A stretch of DNA of 42,103 bases from a virus (IMGVR_UViG_3300048835_000287:1-42103); one strand, 5' to 3'. Shown: positions 34,098-41,765, counted from the first letter of the stretch. Numbers and translations are program-made. The notes: generated by a model not told the origin, from the letters alone.

Positions 34098-35270
34098 TCA
34101 GGCAGCCGCCTGCGCTGAAAGCATCCGCTCGATCGCGCCCAGGACATAGTCGCGCTTGAACGTCCGCGCCTTGGTCAGGACATTGAAACGCGGCTTGATC
34201 TCGCCCAACGGAACGCCCAGCTCGAGCGCGATCTCATGATCGGGCCACCCGGCAATCGCGAAATGCAGAAGGTCGTCGTCGCGCTGCAGCGTCCAGGTCT
34301 TGTCACGCTTGACGTCGCGAACGTGCGCGTCCAGTTCGGACAGGCCATGAGGTGTAAGGGATGAACCGGCGCCCGCCACCGCCGGTTCGGACGCGACTTG
34401 CGGCAGGGCGGGGGCGCCCTTCGCGTCCTTGGGGCCTTCGTTCACGGCTGCAGTGCGCACCGAAGCTGTGACGGGCGGGCCCGAAGGTATTGCTACCATG
34501 TTCTCGACGTTGTTGCCTGCCTTGCGCTCGGCCAGGCGCGCCATGATCCGGCCTTTCAGGCCAGCCTTTGCGCGAAACTGTGTGCCCTGCACGGGGCGCT
34601 GCAGGATGCCGGCTGCGATCTTGGCCGCGGCATTGAGAGACAGATCTGCGTTGAACATCTGCCAGGCGCAGGTTTCGATGAGAAGGGTATCCTCCTCGGC
34701 GGTCCAAGCGCCCTGTGCCCGGGGCGCGGGATCTTGGGTCACCGGGGCGGCGCATTCCCTCGCCGCCCCGGTGCCTTCCCCGGCGGGTTCTGGCGACGCC
34801 TCTGACACGTCGCGCTCGAGCTCCTTCGCTGCTTGCTCGGCCGCGGCCGGGGAAGGGGGTTGCTCCGCGTCGACTTGGTCAACGGGACCGGGCCAGTGGT
34901 CGATCGGCTGGCCGTCCACGTGCTTGTCGATGTGCGGCTGAAAGAAATCAGGTAAGCCTTCTCGCAGGACTGACCCGAGGCCCTCTGCTTGGCTGTCATT
35001 GGCGTTCAGTGCCTGTTGGTTCTCGCCGTCACAGACCCCTGCGAGGCGCACCAGCTTATCAGGGTCAGGCCCATCAAAGATGGGATCAGCGTTGAGACCG
35101 GGCATGGTCCACTTGGTGCGGATCAAGATTTCACATCCGGGGGTGAGGTCGAAGATGGCGCCAGTCCAGGCGCCCATGGCGTCCCCGCATCTGCAAAGCT
35201 TCACCAGCATGTCGCGCAACCGCTCGAGGTCGCCAAACGACATGGCATCAAGCTTCGGTTCCTCGTTCAT
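34098..35270 (-). CDS. DNA-binding protein with two HTH-like regions, candidate initiator
   Basis: A 390-residue protein. Residues about 188-245 resemble a Myb/SANT-like fold (AWTAEEDTLLIETCAW and on). About 326-385 resemble a second helix-turn-helix (WTLQRDDDLLHFAIAGWPDHEIALELG). They are joined by a Pro/Ala/Glu-rich linker. It is encoded just before the primase, so it could recognise the iterons or regulate the operon. The ATG at 35270 overlaps the upstream stop; an earlier start adds an unnatural segment. Confidence 0.5.
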   Translation of the reverse strand: MNEEPKLDAMSFGDLERLRDMLVKLCRCGDAMGAWTGAIFDLTPGCEILIRTKWTMPGLNADPIFDGPDPDKLVRLAGVCDGENQQALNANDSQAEGLGSVLREGLPDFFQPHIDKHVDGQPIDHWPGPVDQVDAEQPPSPAAAEQAAKELERDVSEASPEPAGEGTGAARECAAPVTQDPAPRAQGAWTAEEDTLLIETCAWQMFNADLSLNAAAKIAAGILQRPVQGTQFRAKAGLKGRIMARLAERKAGNNVENMVAIPSGPPVTASVRTAAVNEGPKDAKGAPALPQVASEPAVAGAGSSLTPHGLSELDAHVRDVKRDKTWTLQRDDDLLHFAIAGWPDHEIALELGVPLGEIKPRFNVLTKARTFKRDYVLGAIERMLSAQAAA

Positions 35271-35629
35271 GCGGCAGTCTCCTCGTTTGGGTGGGAATGG
35301 GACGCGCGCCAGGCGTCGATCGCCATGCTGGCCCGCCAGAACAGAAACTCCTGCATCGCGCTGCTGGCCGTGAGCATCGCCTGGCACCAGGCTACGCTGC
35401 CGCCCTTTTGGTTGCGCTTCGCGGCGGCGTTCAGCGCCTCGCCGGCGGCCTCGGACAGGGCCTGCATGGGCGTGATGCTGCGATTGACGTGGGGCAGGAG
35501 CTCGACCAGCGCCTCGAGCGCCATGTTGGTGCGGCTATCCTCGATCCGCTGTGTCGCCAGGAAGCCGACCAGGTTGGCCAGCGACTGATCGGCCAGCGAG
35601 AGGCGCGGGCCTGACGCGGCCGGGCTCAT
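35267..35629 (-). CDS. unknown helical protein
   Basis: A 120-residue protein, mostly helical (LEALVELLPHVNRSITPMQALSEA), between a small membrane protein and the DNA-binding protein. No motif or family is recognised. Overlapping start and stop codons show it is part of the early operon. Confidence 0.5.
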   Translation of the reverse strand: MSPAASGPRLSLADQSLANLVGFLATQRIEDSRTNMALEALVELLPHVNRSITPMQALSEAAGEALNAAAKRNQKGGSVAWCQAMLTASSAMQEFLFWRASMAIDAWRASHSHPNEETAA

Positions 35630-35790
35630 GTCAGCACCGCGACGATCAGCGCGATCGCACCGATGACCAGCATTGACACGAAACTGACGATCACGATCAC
35701 GGCCACGCCCAGGCTGAGCGGATCATCGTCAAGCCAGTCGAACGGCGCCGCCTGGTCGGTCTTGTCGTTCTCGATCGGATCCCGGGTCAT
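35626..35790 (-). CDS. 54-residue membrane protein
   Basis: An acidic N-terminus (FDWLDDDPLSLG) followed by one long hydrophobic helix (about residues 27-54) running to the C-terminus. It is coupled to both neighbours by ATGA overlaps. No family is recognised. Confidence 0.5.
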   Translation of the reverse strand: MTRDPIENDKTDQAAPFDWLDDDPLSLGVAVIVIVSFVSMLVIGAIALIVAVLT

Positions 35791-36113
35791 TGGAACAGCC
35801 CCTGCAGGTAGGCGCCCAGGAGCGTGCCAGCGGGGTAGAGCGCGTTGTAGGCGGCGCTGCCGAGCATGAAGGTGAACGCGATCAGCATGACGCGCGTTTG
35901 CTCGGGCTCGACTGGGATCTCGGCCACGATCACACGGGGCTCAGCTGGGGGCGCTGCACCCTGCTCGATCCGGCGGGCGATAATCAGCGCGACACGGGGG
36001 GGCATCCCGTGGATGCAGACGGACGGATTGACTGCCGCGACGGTCCGAAGGTGGCGGGCCAGTTGGTTTGCGGCCTCGATGTCAAGCCGCGCGAGTTCGT
36101 CGGTTTCAGCCAT
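35787..36113 (-). CDS. unknown protein with C-terminal membrane helix
   Basis: A 108-residue protein with a soluble N-terminal part (LDIEAANQLARHLRTVAAVN) and a hydrophobic C-terminal segment (about 75-100). It is a likely tail-anchored inner-membrane protein. It overlaps the gene before it by 8 bases and the gene after it by 4. No family is recognised. Confidence 0.5.
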   Translation of the reverse strand: MAETDELARLDIEAANQLARHLRTVAAVNPSVCIHGMPPRVALIIARRIEQGAAPPAEPRVIVAEIPVEPEQTRVMLIAFTFMLGSAAYNALYPAGTLLGAYLQGLFQ

Positions 36114-36396
36114 GAATGTCCCTCCGGTTCAGGTCGGGCGGCTCAGGAAGCAAAGCCACCTGCGTCGCCCTGAACAGCGCATCGGCCACCTGCAGAAGCG
36201 CTTCGGGCTGGCGGCGCAGGATCTCGTACTGGGTCGCGAAGTCGAACACCGCCGCACGGAACGGCAGATCCTCATCGAGCAGCTCCTCGGCCTGGCTGCG
36301 CAGCTGCTCTACGTCGAGGGGCGTGAGAGATCCGACCTTGGCCTTCATGGCCACGGCGACCGCGCTCGAGGCGACAGGCCGGATCCCGGCTCTCAC
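36106..36396 (-). CDS. unknown early protein
   Basis: A 96-residue helical protein (EQLRSQAEELLDEDLPFRAAVFDF). The GTG at 36396 overlaps the stop of the frame before it (GTGA); another GTG at 36435 is possible. No family is recognised. Most of the sequence looks natural, so the gene is probably real although the start is unsure. Confidence 0.5.
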   Translation of the reverse strand: MRAGIRPVASSAVAVAMKAKVGSLTPLDVEQLRSQAEELLDEDLPFRAAVFDFATQYEILRRQPEALLQVADALFRATQVALLPEPPDLNRRDIHG

Positions 36397-36620
36397 GGCC
36401 AGCTCGCGATGACATGCGGCCGGGCTGCAGCGCACGGCGCTGTCTGCTCAACCCGGCCGCACCGGCCCTGGCGGCTTGCAACGCCGGGGCGCACCGACGG
36501 TGGCCTAGGCCGCCGGTATGGGAAAAGAGCGGCGGCCGCATCTTGAATCGCGACCGCCACCAGGTGCGCACCCCCGAGGCAAGCCAGAGCAGAGGCATGA
36601 GAGGGTGCGGGGAACATCAT
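36393..36620 (-). CDS. doubtful 75-residue frame
   Basis: It starts at two adjacent ATGs overlapping the upstream stop and ends overlapping the next GTG, so it fits the coupled operon. The first 35 residues look like a protein (ALACLGGAHLVAVAIQDA), but the rest is Arg/Pro-rich. A competing frame from 36598 (MPLLWLASG) covers the same bases. Which is translated is not settled. Confidence 0.35.
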   Translation of the reverse strand: MMFPAPSHASALACLGGAHLVAVAIQDAAAALFPYRRPRPPSVRPGVASRQGRCGRVEQTAPCAAARPHVIASWP

Positions 36621-36778
36621 TCGAGCAACCCAGCCTGCCAGTAGAGAAACAGGCCCAAGACCAGGGTGAACAACGCGCTCAAGGCGTTGTAAGGCTCTCG
36701 CGGCTTCCCGTGGCTGGCAATGTGGACCCCTGCACTAACGAACAGGAGAATCACCAGGGTGATCGCTGCCCAGTTCAT
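36617..36778 (-). CDS. 53-residue membrane protein
   Basis: Two hydrophobic segments (about 4-20 and 33-48) separated by a short polar loop with HGKPREPYN. It is coupled to the Cro-like gene by an ATGA overlap. Size and layout suggest a small inner-membrane protein of the early operon. The function is unknown. Confidence 0.5.
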   Translation of the reverse strand: MNWAAITLVILLFVSAGVHIASHGKPREPYNALSALFTLVLGLFLYWQAGLLE

Positions 36779-37062
36779 TCTGCGGCCACCCGTTCGCTGC
36801 TGGCGGCGAGGAGCGCCTCGATCTGGGCCGCAGGCGCGCCCCAGATCAAGTGCTCAGCTGTGAGTGGAATGCCGCGTGCAGCGGCGTGGGCAAGTAGCAA
36901 CCGCATGTGCTTTGCAGAAGGCACATCGCCCCCGGCTCTTCCGTTTGACGGCCGCCTCCACGGGTAAACCGACTTCTCGTGAAGCCCACATATAGAAGCG
37001 ATCGCTTCCGGAGTGCCCAACATGCACTCGCACACTTCAAGTGGTGTAAGGTGATTTTGCAT
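36775..37062 (-). CDS. Cro-like DNA-binding protein
   Basis: A 95-residue protein transcribed away from the repressor. Residues about 12-75 (EAIASICGLHEKSVYPWRRP, then DVPSAKHMRLLLAHAAARG) match the layout of small phage HTH proteins with a carph-isopro-type domain. It is probably the lytic-side regulator. The ATG at 37062 is only 6 bases from the -10 box, so the message may be leaderless. Confidence 0.65.
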   Translation of the reverse strand: MQNHLTPLEVCECMLGTPEAIASICGLHEKSVYPWRRPSNGRAGGDVPSAKHMRLLLAHAAARGIPLTAEHLIWGAPAAQIEALLAASSERVAAE

Positions 37063-37068
37063 GCGCAA

Positions 37069-37098
37069 GATATAGCGATCGCACAAGTTGCTGGTCAA
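37069..37098 (-). promoter_or_regulatory. early promoter for the Cro-like operon
   Basis: On the minus strand: TTGACC (37093-37098), 18 bases, TATATC (37069-37074), then 6 bases to the ATG. The -35 lies inside the 25-bp inverted repeat, so repressor binding there would block the promoter. Confidence 0.65.
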
Positions 37099-37107
37099 GC
37101 AACTTGT
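37083..37107. promoter_or_regulatory. repressor operator, perfect inverted repeat
   Basis: A perfect 10-bp inverted repeat (ACAAGTTGCT at 37083-37092 and AGCAACTTGT at 37098-37107) with a 5-base spacer. It lies in the gap between the divergent regulator genes and covers the -35 box of the leftward promoter. Related half-sites CAAGTT and AACTTG recur at 37174-37179 and 37188-37193 in the first codons of the repressor gene. Confidence 0.75.
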
Positions 37108-37156
37108 TCTAAATGAGCACGTGAACTTGCGGTGCCGAGTGCCTACTTAACGGCGC

Positions 37157-37807
37157 ATGGATGAGAAGTGGTTCAAGTTAAAGAAAAAACTTGCCGGAGT
37201 CACAAACGCGGAAATCGCGAAAAGGCTCGGCCGTGACCATACCGTGATCTCAAAACTTGTGTCTGGCTCACAAAAACTCACATTAGAATGGGCGCATGTG
37301 TTCGCAGAAGTGCTGGACGTGCCCATCCCAGAAGTCCTAGAGAAGTTTGGCGCGATCGACCCGGTCACGGCGCAAGAGCTTATGCCTGGGTTTCGTGAAA
37401 GTGACATAGTTCCGTGCGTGCTTGGCCCAGAGCTAGACGCCAAGATTGCTGATATTGCTAAGGTTTTCGGGGGCGACCTTCGAGGTATCGAGGTTTGGCG
37501 TGTCAAATCTCGAGCGATGGCCCTGGCTGGGTTCATCGAAGGAGACCTAGTCGTCGTTGACACTTTCGTGGGAGAGCGGCTGATCCGCGGTGACATTGTG
37601 CTCGCAAGGGTGTCAGACCGAAAGCTGAGAGGTCAGTTTACTGTCATGAGGAGATATGAGCCTCCCGTGCTAGTCGCAGCGTGCGCTGACCCAAACGAAG
37701 CGGCCGTCTACGTTATGGATGGCGTCGAGGTTTCGGTTCAGGGGAAGATCGTCGCCTCATGGCGCAGCTTCACACCAGTAGATGTGCTAGCAAAGCGGCG
37801 TCAGTAG
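37157..37807 (+). CDS. CI-like repressor with an inactive S24 domain
   Basis: A 216-residue protein. The N-terminal HTH (about 15-37; NAEIAKRLGRDHTVISKLVSG) binds DNA. The C-terminal half follows the LexA/CI S24 layout (WRVKSRAM, then EGDLVVVD and RGDIVLARV). The usual Gly-x-Ser-Met catalytic site aligns to Ser-Arg-Ala-Met, putting Ala at residue 120. The catalytic Lys position reads Met164 in FTVMRRYE. Self-cleavage seems impossible, so induction may need another trigger. No ribosome site precedes the ATG, which lies 7 bases after TACTTA, so a leaderless message is possible. Confidence 0.8.
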   Translation: MDEKWFKLKKKLAGVTNAEIAKRLGRDHTVISKLVSGSQKLTLEWAHVFAEVLDVPIPEVLEKFGAIDPVTAQELMPGFRESDIVPCVLGPELDAKIADIAKVFGGDLRGIEVWRVKSRAMALAGFIEGDLVVVDTFVGERLIRGDIVLARVSDRKLRGQFTVMRRYEPPVLVAACADPNEAAVYVMDGVEVSVQGKIVASWRSFTPVDVLAKRRQ

Positions 37808-37817
37808 CACATTGTGC

Positions 37818-37846
37818 TTGACGGTGTTCGGTGGTTACCCCTATCT
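37818..37846 (+). promoter_or_regulatory. sigma70-type promoter after the repressor gene
   Basis: TTGACG (37818-37823), a 17-base spacer and CTATCT (37841-37846), 32 bases before the ATG of the next gene, which has a CAGGAG ribosome site. It could drive the small genes, excisionase and integrase. Confidence 0.5.
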
Positions 37847-37878
37847 CTTGTGCATCCCGCTTGCACAGGAGATCGCTC

Positions 37879-38121
37879 ATGCCTTCCGAGAAAATCGCCC
37901 ACGTCATTCCCGCCCGATCGCTCCCGATCGAGGACAAAACCCTTCATCACCTTCGCAACATTGCGCACGACGCCCGCCGCGGTCAGACCACCGCGGCCGA
38001 GGCCGAGTTTCTGCTCGCGACCGCCGGCCCGCTCCTGGATGAGCTGATCTCCTGGCGGAACCTGGCGGCCGGTATCATCCCGGCCGAGGCGATGATCGCC
38101 TACCTGCCGGATCGCGGCTGA
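37879..38121 (+). CDS. unknown 80-residue protein
   Basis: Starts at an ATG with CAGGAG 7 bases upstream. The body is helical (LHHLRNIAHDARRGQTTAAE) with no recognised motif. It is the first gene of the rightward excision/integration group and might be regulatory, but nothing in the sequence shows this. Confidence 0.55.
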   Translation: MPSEKIAHVIPARSLPIEDKTLHHLRNIAHDARRGQTTAAEAEFLLATAGPLLDELISWRNLAAGIIPAEAMIAYLPDRG

Positions 38122-38226
38122 GCCCTCTGCCGGGGGCCGCTTGCGACGGTTAAACAGGCACCGTTGGCCCCGCCGTTCACGTCCCGATGCCAAGCGGCGC
38201 ATCGGGCAGTCAACCAAGAGGGACAA

Positions 38227-38418
38227 ATGATGGATGCAATGGCGATCGTCGGGATCGGCTTTGGATTGTTTGCCGGGTTCGGGCTTGTGATCCTGGTCGT
38301 CGCGGCCGCGATGGACAAACACGAAAGCGAGCCGACGGCCGAGGAGCTCGAGGACTTCACCAGGTCGATGGACCGCTGGGGCTATGTGCCCGAGAAGATC
38401 TGGAGGCGCGGCAAATGA
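38227..38418 (+). CDS. small membrane protein before excisionase
   Basis: A 63-residue protein with one hydrophobic helix (about residues 4-27) and an acidic tail (ESEPTAEELEDFTRSMD). The ATG has AGAGGGAC upstream, and the stop overlaps the excisionase start (ATGA). No family is recognised. Confidence 0.5.
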   Translation: MMDAMAIVGIGFGLFAGFGLVILVVAAAMDKHESEPTAEELEDFTRSMDRWGYVPEKIWRRGK

Positions 38419-38696
38419 TCGTGTCGCCGTTCCGCAAGTCGTTCATCACCGCCACCGAAGTGGCCGATTTCCTCGAGCTGCCCTATGCGGCCTTCCTGTC
38501 GAAGCGTGAGGAGCTGATCGCCGAGCACGGGTTTCCGGAGCCGATGCCGTTCAGCAAGCGCCCCATGCGGTGGCGGTCCGATCGCGTCGCCGCCTGGGTC
38601 GAGGAACAGGGCCTGCCGCGCGCTGAAACCGCAGCCCTGCCGCCACGCCCGACGGGGCCCAACATCATCCTGCTTAACGAGGCTCGCACGCCGTGA
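38415..38696 (+). CDS. excisionase-like winged-HTH protein
   Basis: A 93-residue protein with an AlpA/MerR-type helix-turn-helix (FITATEVADFLELPYAAFLS) followed by a wing-like segment (RPMRWRSDRVAAWVEEQG). It sits directly before the integrase gene with a GTGA overlap, the standard place for Xis. It would bend attachment-site DNA and favour excision. Confidence 0.7.
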   Translation: MIVSPFRKSFITATEVADFLELPYAAFLSKREELIAEHGFPEPMPFSKRPMRWRSDRVAAWVEEQGLPRAETAALPPRPTGPNIILLNEARTP

Positions 38697-39898
38697 CACG
38701 TAAACCCCGCTCGCCCATCGGTGATGCCCCCTCTCGCCTGCGCCAGCGCTTCCGTACGGATGGCACCTGGCGCGTTTGGTGGGAACCTCGCGCAGCTGAG
38801 CGTGGGCTGGGCTTCGCCGTGGTCGAGCTCGATGCCGACCGCGCCGCCTGGTCGATCAAGGAAGCGCGTCGCCTGAACGCTGAGGTCGACAAGGCGATCG
38901 AGACGGGCCAGCGCCGCGCAGCTCGCCCGACCGGCCGCACGATGTCGGATCTGATCCGGGAATATCGCCAGTCGATCACCTTTCGCGAGGATCTCGCCCC
39001 CAAGACGCAGCGCTCCTATGGCGCGCTCCTCAATCAGATCGAGGACAAATGGGGGCACCGGCGCGCGATGGACTTCGACAAGCCGGTGATGTTCGCCTGG
39101 TATCAGGCGCTCTACAACGGCAAGAGCGCCCGGATGGCCCAGGCGCTGATCCGCCAGATGTCGATCCTGTTCAGCCATGCCGAGCTGCTCGGCTGGCGAT
39201 CGGAAGGCAGCAACCCGTGCTTCAATCTCGGTGTGCGCACCCCGCGCGGTCGCTCGAGGGTGGCGAGCTGGGATGAAATCGAGGCGCTCCTGCTGACGGC
39301 CGAGACGCTCGGCCGCCACGCCATGGCCTTGGCGATCCGCCTGAGCCTCTACCACGGCCAGCGGGAAACCGATGTTATCCAGGCCACGCGCGGGGCGTTT
39401 CAGCTGCGCATGGCGCGGCCGTGGGGTGAGAAAGAGGAACGCCCGACATGGGTGTGGTTCTTCCGGCGCTCCAAGCGCAAGAACGATGCCTCGCTGCCCG
39501 TCCATGCCGAAGTCATCCCCTTCCTGCGCGCAGCCCTGGCCGATGCCGGCACGGCCGAGAAGCCGCGCCTGCCCACTGATGCGCTCCTGGTCGATGAAGC
39601 GGTCGGCCGGGCCTATGACGAAGATCTGTTCGCCAAGCGCTGGCGCGAGATCCGCGCGAAGGCGGCCGAGCTCGAGGGCATGGCCGACATCACCACGCTG
39701 CAGTTCCGCGATCTGCGCCGCACCTTCGGGGTGCTGGCCCGCCAGGGCGGGGCGAGCGCCGATGACACGGGCGACGTTCTCGGCAACTCGGCTGCGAATG
39801 ATCCCCAGCTGGGCGAGATCTACATGCAGCCGACATTCGACACGACCAGCCGCGCGATCGCGGCGGTCCAGAGCCCAAAGGAGAAGAACCGGAAATGA
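38693..39898 (+). CDS. tyrosine-recombinase integrase
   Basis: A 401-residue phage integrase. The N-terminal and core-binding parts lie at about 80-180 and the catalytic domain at about 190-380. Visible catalytic residues are Arg224 (GQRETD), Lys261 (SKRKN), Arg342 (FRDLRR) and Tyr377 (EIYMQP). Two usual histidines are replaced: Arg339 in box II and Asn365 in VLGNS. The GTG start overlaps the excisionase stop. It would act on the tRNA-Asn attachment site at 120-166. Confidence 0.85.
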   Translation: MTRKPRSPIGDAPSRLRQRFRTDGTWRVWWEPRAAERGLGFAVVELDADRAAWSIKEARRLNAEVDKAIETGQRRAARPTGRTMSDLIREYRQSITFREDLAPKTQRSYGALLNQIEDKWGHRRAMDFDKPVMFAWYQALYNGKSARMAQALIRQMSILFSHAELLGWRSEGSNPCFNLGVRTPRGRSRVASWDEIEALLLTAETLGRHAMALAIRLSLYHGQRETDVIQATRGAFQLRMARPWGEKEERPTWVWFFRRSKRKNDASLPVHAEVIPFLRAALADAGTAEKPRLPTDALLVDEAVGRAYDEDLFAKRWREIRAKAAELEGMADITTLQFRDLRRTFGVLARQGGASADDTGDVLGNSAANDPQLGEIYMQPTFDTTSRAIAAVQSPKEKNRK

Positions 39899-40191
39899 CC
39901 GACAAGGGACTTATCGAGAAGCTAACCGAACGGTACCGTCGCGCCGGTCACAAGGTCCAGACGGCGATCGCCTTCCATCCCGACCGACCGACAGATCAGT
40001 ACAAGGACCTTCGTACCGGGGTGGATCTGTCGAAGTCCGACATGGCCGGCCTCGCGCGCCTGCTGATCTCGAAAGGCGTGTTCACAGAAGCTGACTACAT
40101 CGCGGCGATCACCGAGGCCGCAGAGGCAGAGGCAGCCGCGAAAGAGGACGAGCTGTCGGCGCGCTTCGGCATCACGTTTACCACTTTGTGA
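39895..40191 (+). CDS. unknown protein after integrase
   Basis: A 98-residue protein with a helical body and an Ala/Glu-rich segment (ITEAAEAEAAAKEDEL). The ATG overlaps the integrase stop (ATGA), so the two are made together. No family is recognised. Confidence 0.5.
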   Translation: MTDKGLIEKLTERYRRAGHKVQTAIAFHPDRPTDQYKDLRTGVDLSKSDMAGLARLLISKGVFTEADYIAAITEAAEAEAAAKEDELSARFGITFTTL

Positions 40192-40204
40192 AGGGGAACC
40201 GGAA

Positions 40205-40561
40205 ATGAGGAGCACGCTCTTTGACGCGCCGCCGGGCGCTACACCCTCGAAAAACGCTCACCAAGCGGCGATGATGCCGCCCTTCGGCGAAGTGCCGTTC
40301 GCCCGCCTCAAGGCCGCCTACGATGAGCTGCGCGCAGCCTGCAGGGCCGAGGGCACACCGCGGATCCAGGACGCGATCGACGCCTGGGAACCGCTGGCAG
40401 ATTTCGCGTTCCAGCGGCCGACACTGAGCGAGGCCGACATTGCCGAGGTTCGCGCCTGGTGGGACGTCCTGCCGACGACGCGGGCTGTCAGGCAGGATCT
40501 GTGCAGCACATGCGCGCAGGATCTCGGTGGGCCCCACATGCTGGACTGCCCCTATGGCTGA
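40205..40561 (+). CDS. unknown protein with C-terminal zinc site
   Basis: A 118-residue protein with an AAGGGGAACCGG ribosome region before the ATG. The end carries Cys100, Cys103, His111 and Cys115, a possible zinc site. The remainder is helical. No family is recognised. It overlaps the next gene by 8 bases. Confidence 0.5.
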   Translation: MRSTLFDAPPGATPSKNAHQAAMMPPFGEVPFARLKAAYDELRAACRAEGTPRIQDAIDAWEPLADFAFQRPTLSEADIAEVRAWWDVLPTTRAVRQDLCSTCAQDLGGPHMLDCPYG

Positions 40562-40790
40562 CCGCAGCGCCCAGAAGGTGGCCGACAAATATGTTTCGCG
40601 CGGCGGTGCGGTTCATGGTGCATACGATCGAGCGGCTAAGGTTGATGACCTGCTCGTGCTTGGCAGCTTCCTTGCGTGGCAAGGCCAGCATGACTGGTGC
40701 GGAGGTTACCAACCCGCCGACGCTTGGGCTGCAATGTGCCGCCTGCTCGACCTGCACCCCGTGGAATTTCGGAAGGCGATCCAGTCGTGA
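40554..40790 (+). CDS. unknown 78-residue protein
   Basis: A small protein (VDDLLVLGSFLAWQGQHDWCGG) with no recognised family. It overlaps the gene before it by 8 bases, and the next gene starts at a GTG in its stop (GTGA). It is part of the accessory operon after integrase. Confidence 0.5.
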   Translation: MADRSAQKVADKYVSRGGAVHGAYDRAAKVDDLLVLGSFLAWQGQHDWCGGYQPADAWAAMCRLLDLHPVEFRKAIQS

Positions 40791-41401
40791 CTAAGGCAAA
40801 GATCACACCGGAAGAACTGATCGACTTGATCGGGGAACTTGGGCGCGAGGTGTATTACCTCTTGGATGATTGCGAGACGAGCGGGGAGGTAGGGGGCGAA
40901 ACCCACACGATCACCGCGCACGGGCTGGAGCAGGTCTCCGCCGTGCTCGACAAGATCGAGGCGCTGCCCTTCGAGGAGCCGGGAGTTGTTCTCGGACCGG
41001 GGGCTATGCTGCAAGCCGCGTTGAAGCAGACATTCCTCTCCGGATCGCTTGCCCCTGCCGACAGCCCTTCGTCTGACGATAGTATGCCAGACGAAATCGT
41101 TGCGTGGCCCGGCAGGGTGGGCCCAATGACCGGAGAATGGTCAGCCAATACCCACGACGATGAGCGGGCCGTGGCATACGTCCGCAAAGACAGCGCCGTA
41201 GAGCCTGAAAGCCCCGGCGATACGCTGATGCGTCTCGGCATGGACGGCAAGTTGTGGGCCGAGGAGTTCCAAAGGACGGCAGTGCTTCTAGGCTACCGGT
41301 CAATGGACGAAGGCTGGCTGATCGGGTGGTTCTGCAATGCAATCATGGCGGGCTACGACACCGCTGCAAACGCCGGTCTGCGTGCACAGGAGGAACGCTG
41401 A
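40787..41401 (+). CDS. unknown 204-residue accessory protein
   Basis: Starts at a GTG overlapping the previous stop. The N-terminal half is acidic and helical (ELIDLIGELGREVYYLLDDC). The C-terminal half ends with a helical DEGWLIGWFCNAIMAGYD segment typical of small phage proteins that resemble host-directed factors. No family is recognised. The TGATG junction couples it to the next gene. Confidence 0.5.
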   Translation: MTKAKITPEELIDLIGELGREVYYLLDDCETSGEVGGETHTITAHGLEQVSAVLDKIEALPFEEPGVVLGPGAMLQAALKQTFLSGSLAPADSPSSDDSMPDEIVAWPGRVGPMTGEWSANTHDDERAVAYVRKDSAVEPESPGDTLMRLGMDGKLWAEEFQRTAVLLGYRSMDEGWLIGWFCNAIMAGYDTAANAGLRAQEER

Positions 41402-41636
41402 TGCCTGACATCGAGCTGAGAGGTTCCGGCAACAGCTGGCAGATCATACTAGCTGGCAAGCCGCTGCCGCGGCGCTACAGCGGCCACTGCACGGCGATGG
41501 CAGCCTTGCCGGGGCTCGAGCGACGCCTGCGCAAGGCGGCGGCTCAGCGGCGCCCTGCCTGCGCTGCAAGAGGACGTTCGCCAGCGAAGGCGCGCACAAC
41601 CGCATGTGCGACCACTGTCGGCGGATCCACTACTGA
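41401..41636 (+). pseudogene. zinc-finger protein gene with apparent frameshift
   Basis: The first frame, starting at 41401 (MPDIELRGSG), looks natural through LERRLRKAAAQRRP, then becomes Ala/Pro-rich. The next frame over takes up from about 41554 with CLRCKRTFASEGAHNRMCDHCR, a clear CxxC...CxxC zinc finger, ending at a TGA at 41634-41636. That second frame has no ATG, GTG or TTG after its last stop at 41406. A one-base deletion, a sequencing error or programmed shifting would join the halves into one protein. Confidence 0.55.
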
Positions 41637-41685
41637 ATACCTGACGCGCCCCTCCCCTGGGTTGGCCCCCAGTTGGGCGCGTACT

Positions 41686-41724
41686 GCCCCGGCGGCTCCT
41701 CCTCCCTGCCGCCGGGGCTTTTTT
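41686..41724 (+). terminator. strong intrinsic terminator
   Basis: A perfect 10-bp GC-rich stem (41686-41695 with 41709-41718), a 13-base loop and six T residues follow the zinc-finger gene. It ends the integrase accessory transcript. A second, longer inverted repeat (41644-41651 with 41675-41682) precedes it. Confidence 0.85.
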
Positions 41725-41765
41725 GTATGATCCCGAATCGGCCAGGAAGGCTAAGGGGTGATGCG

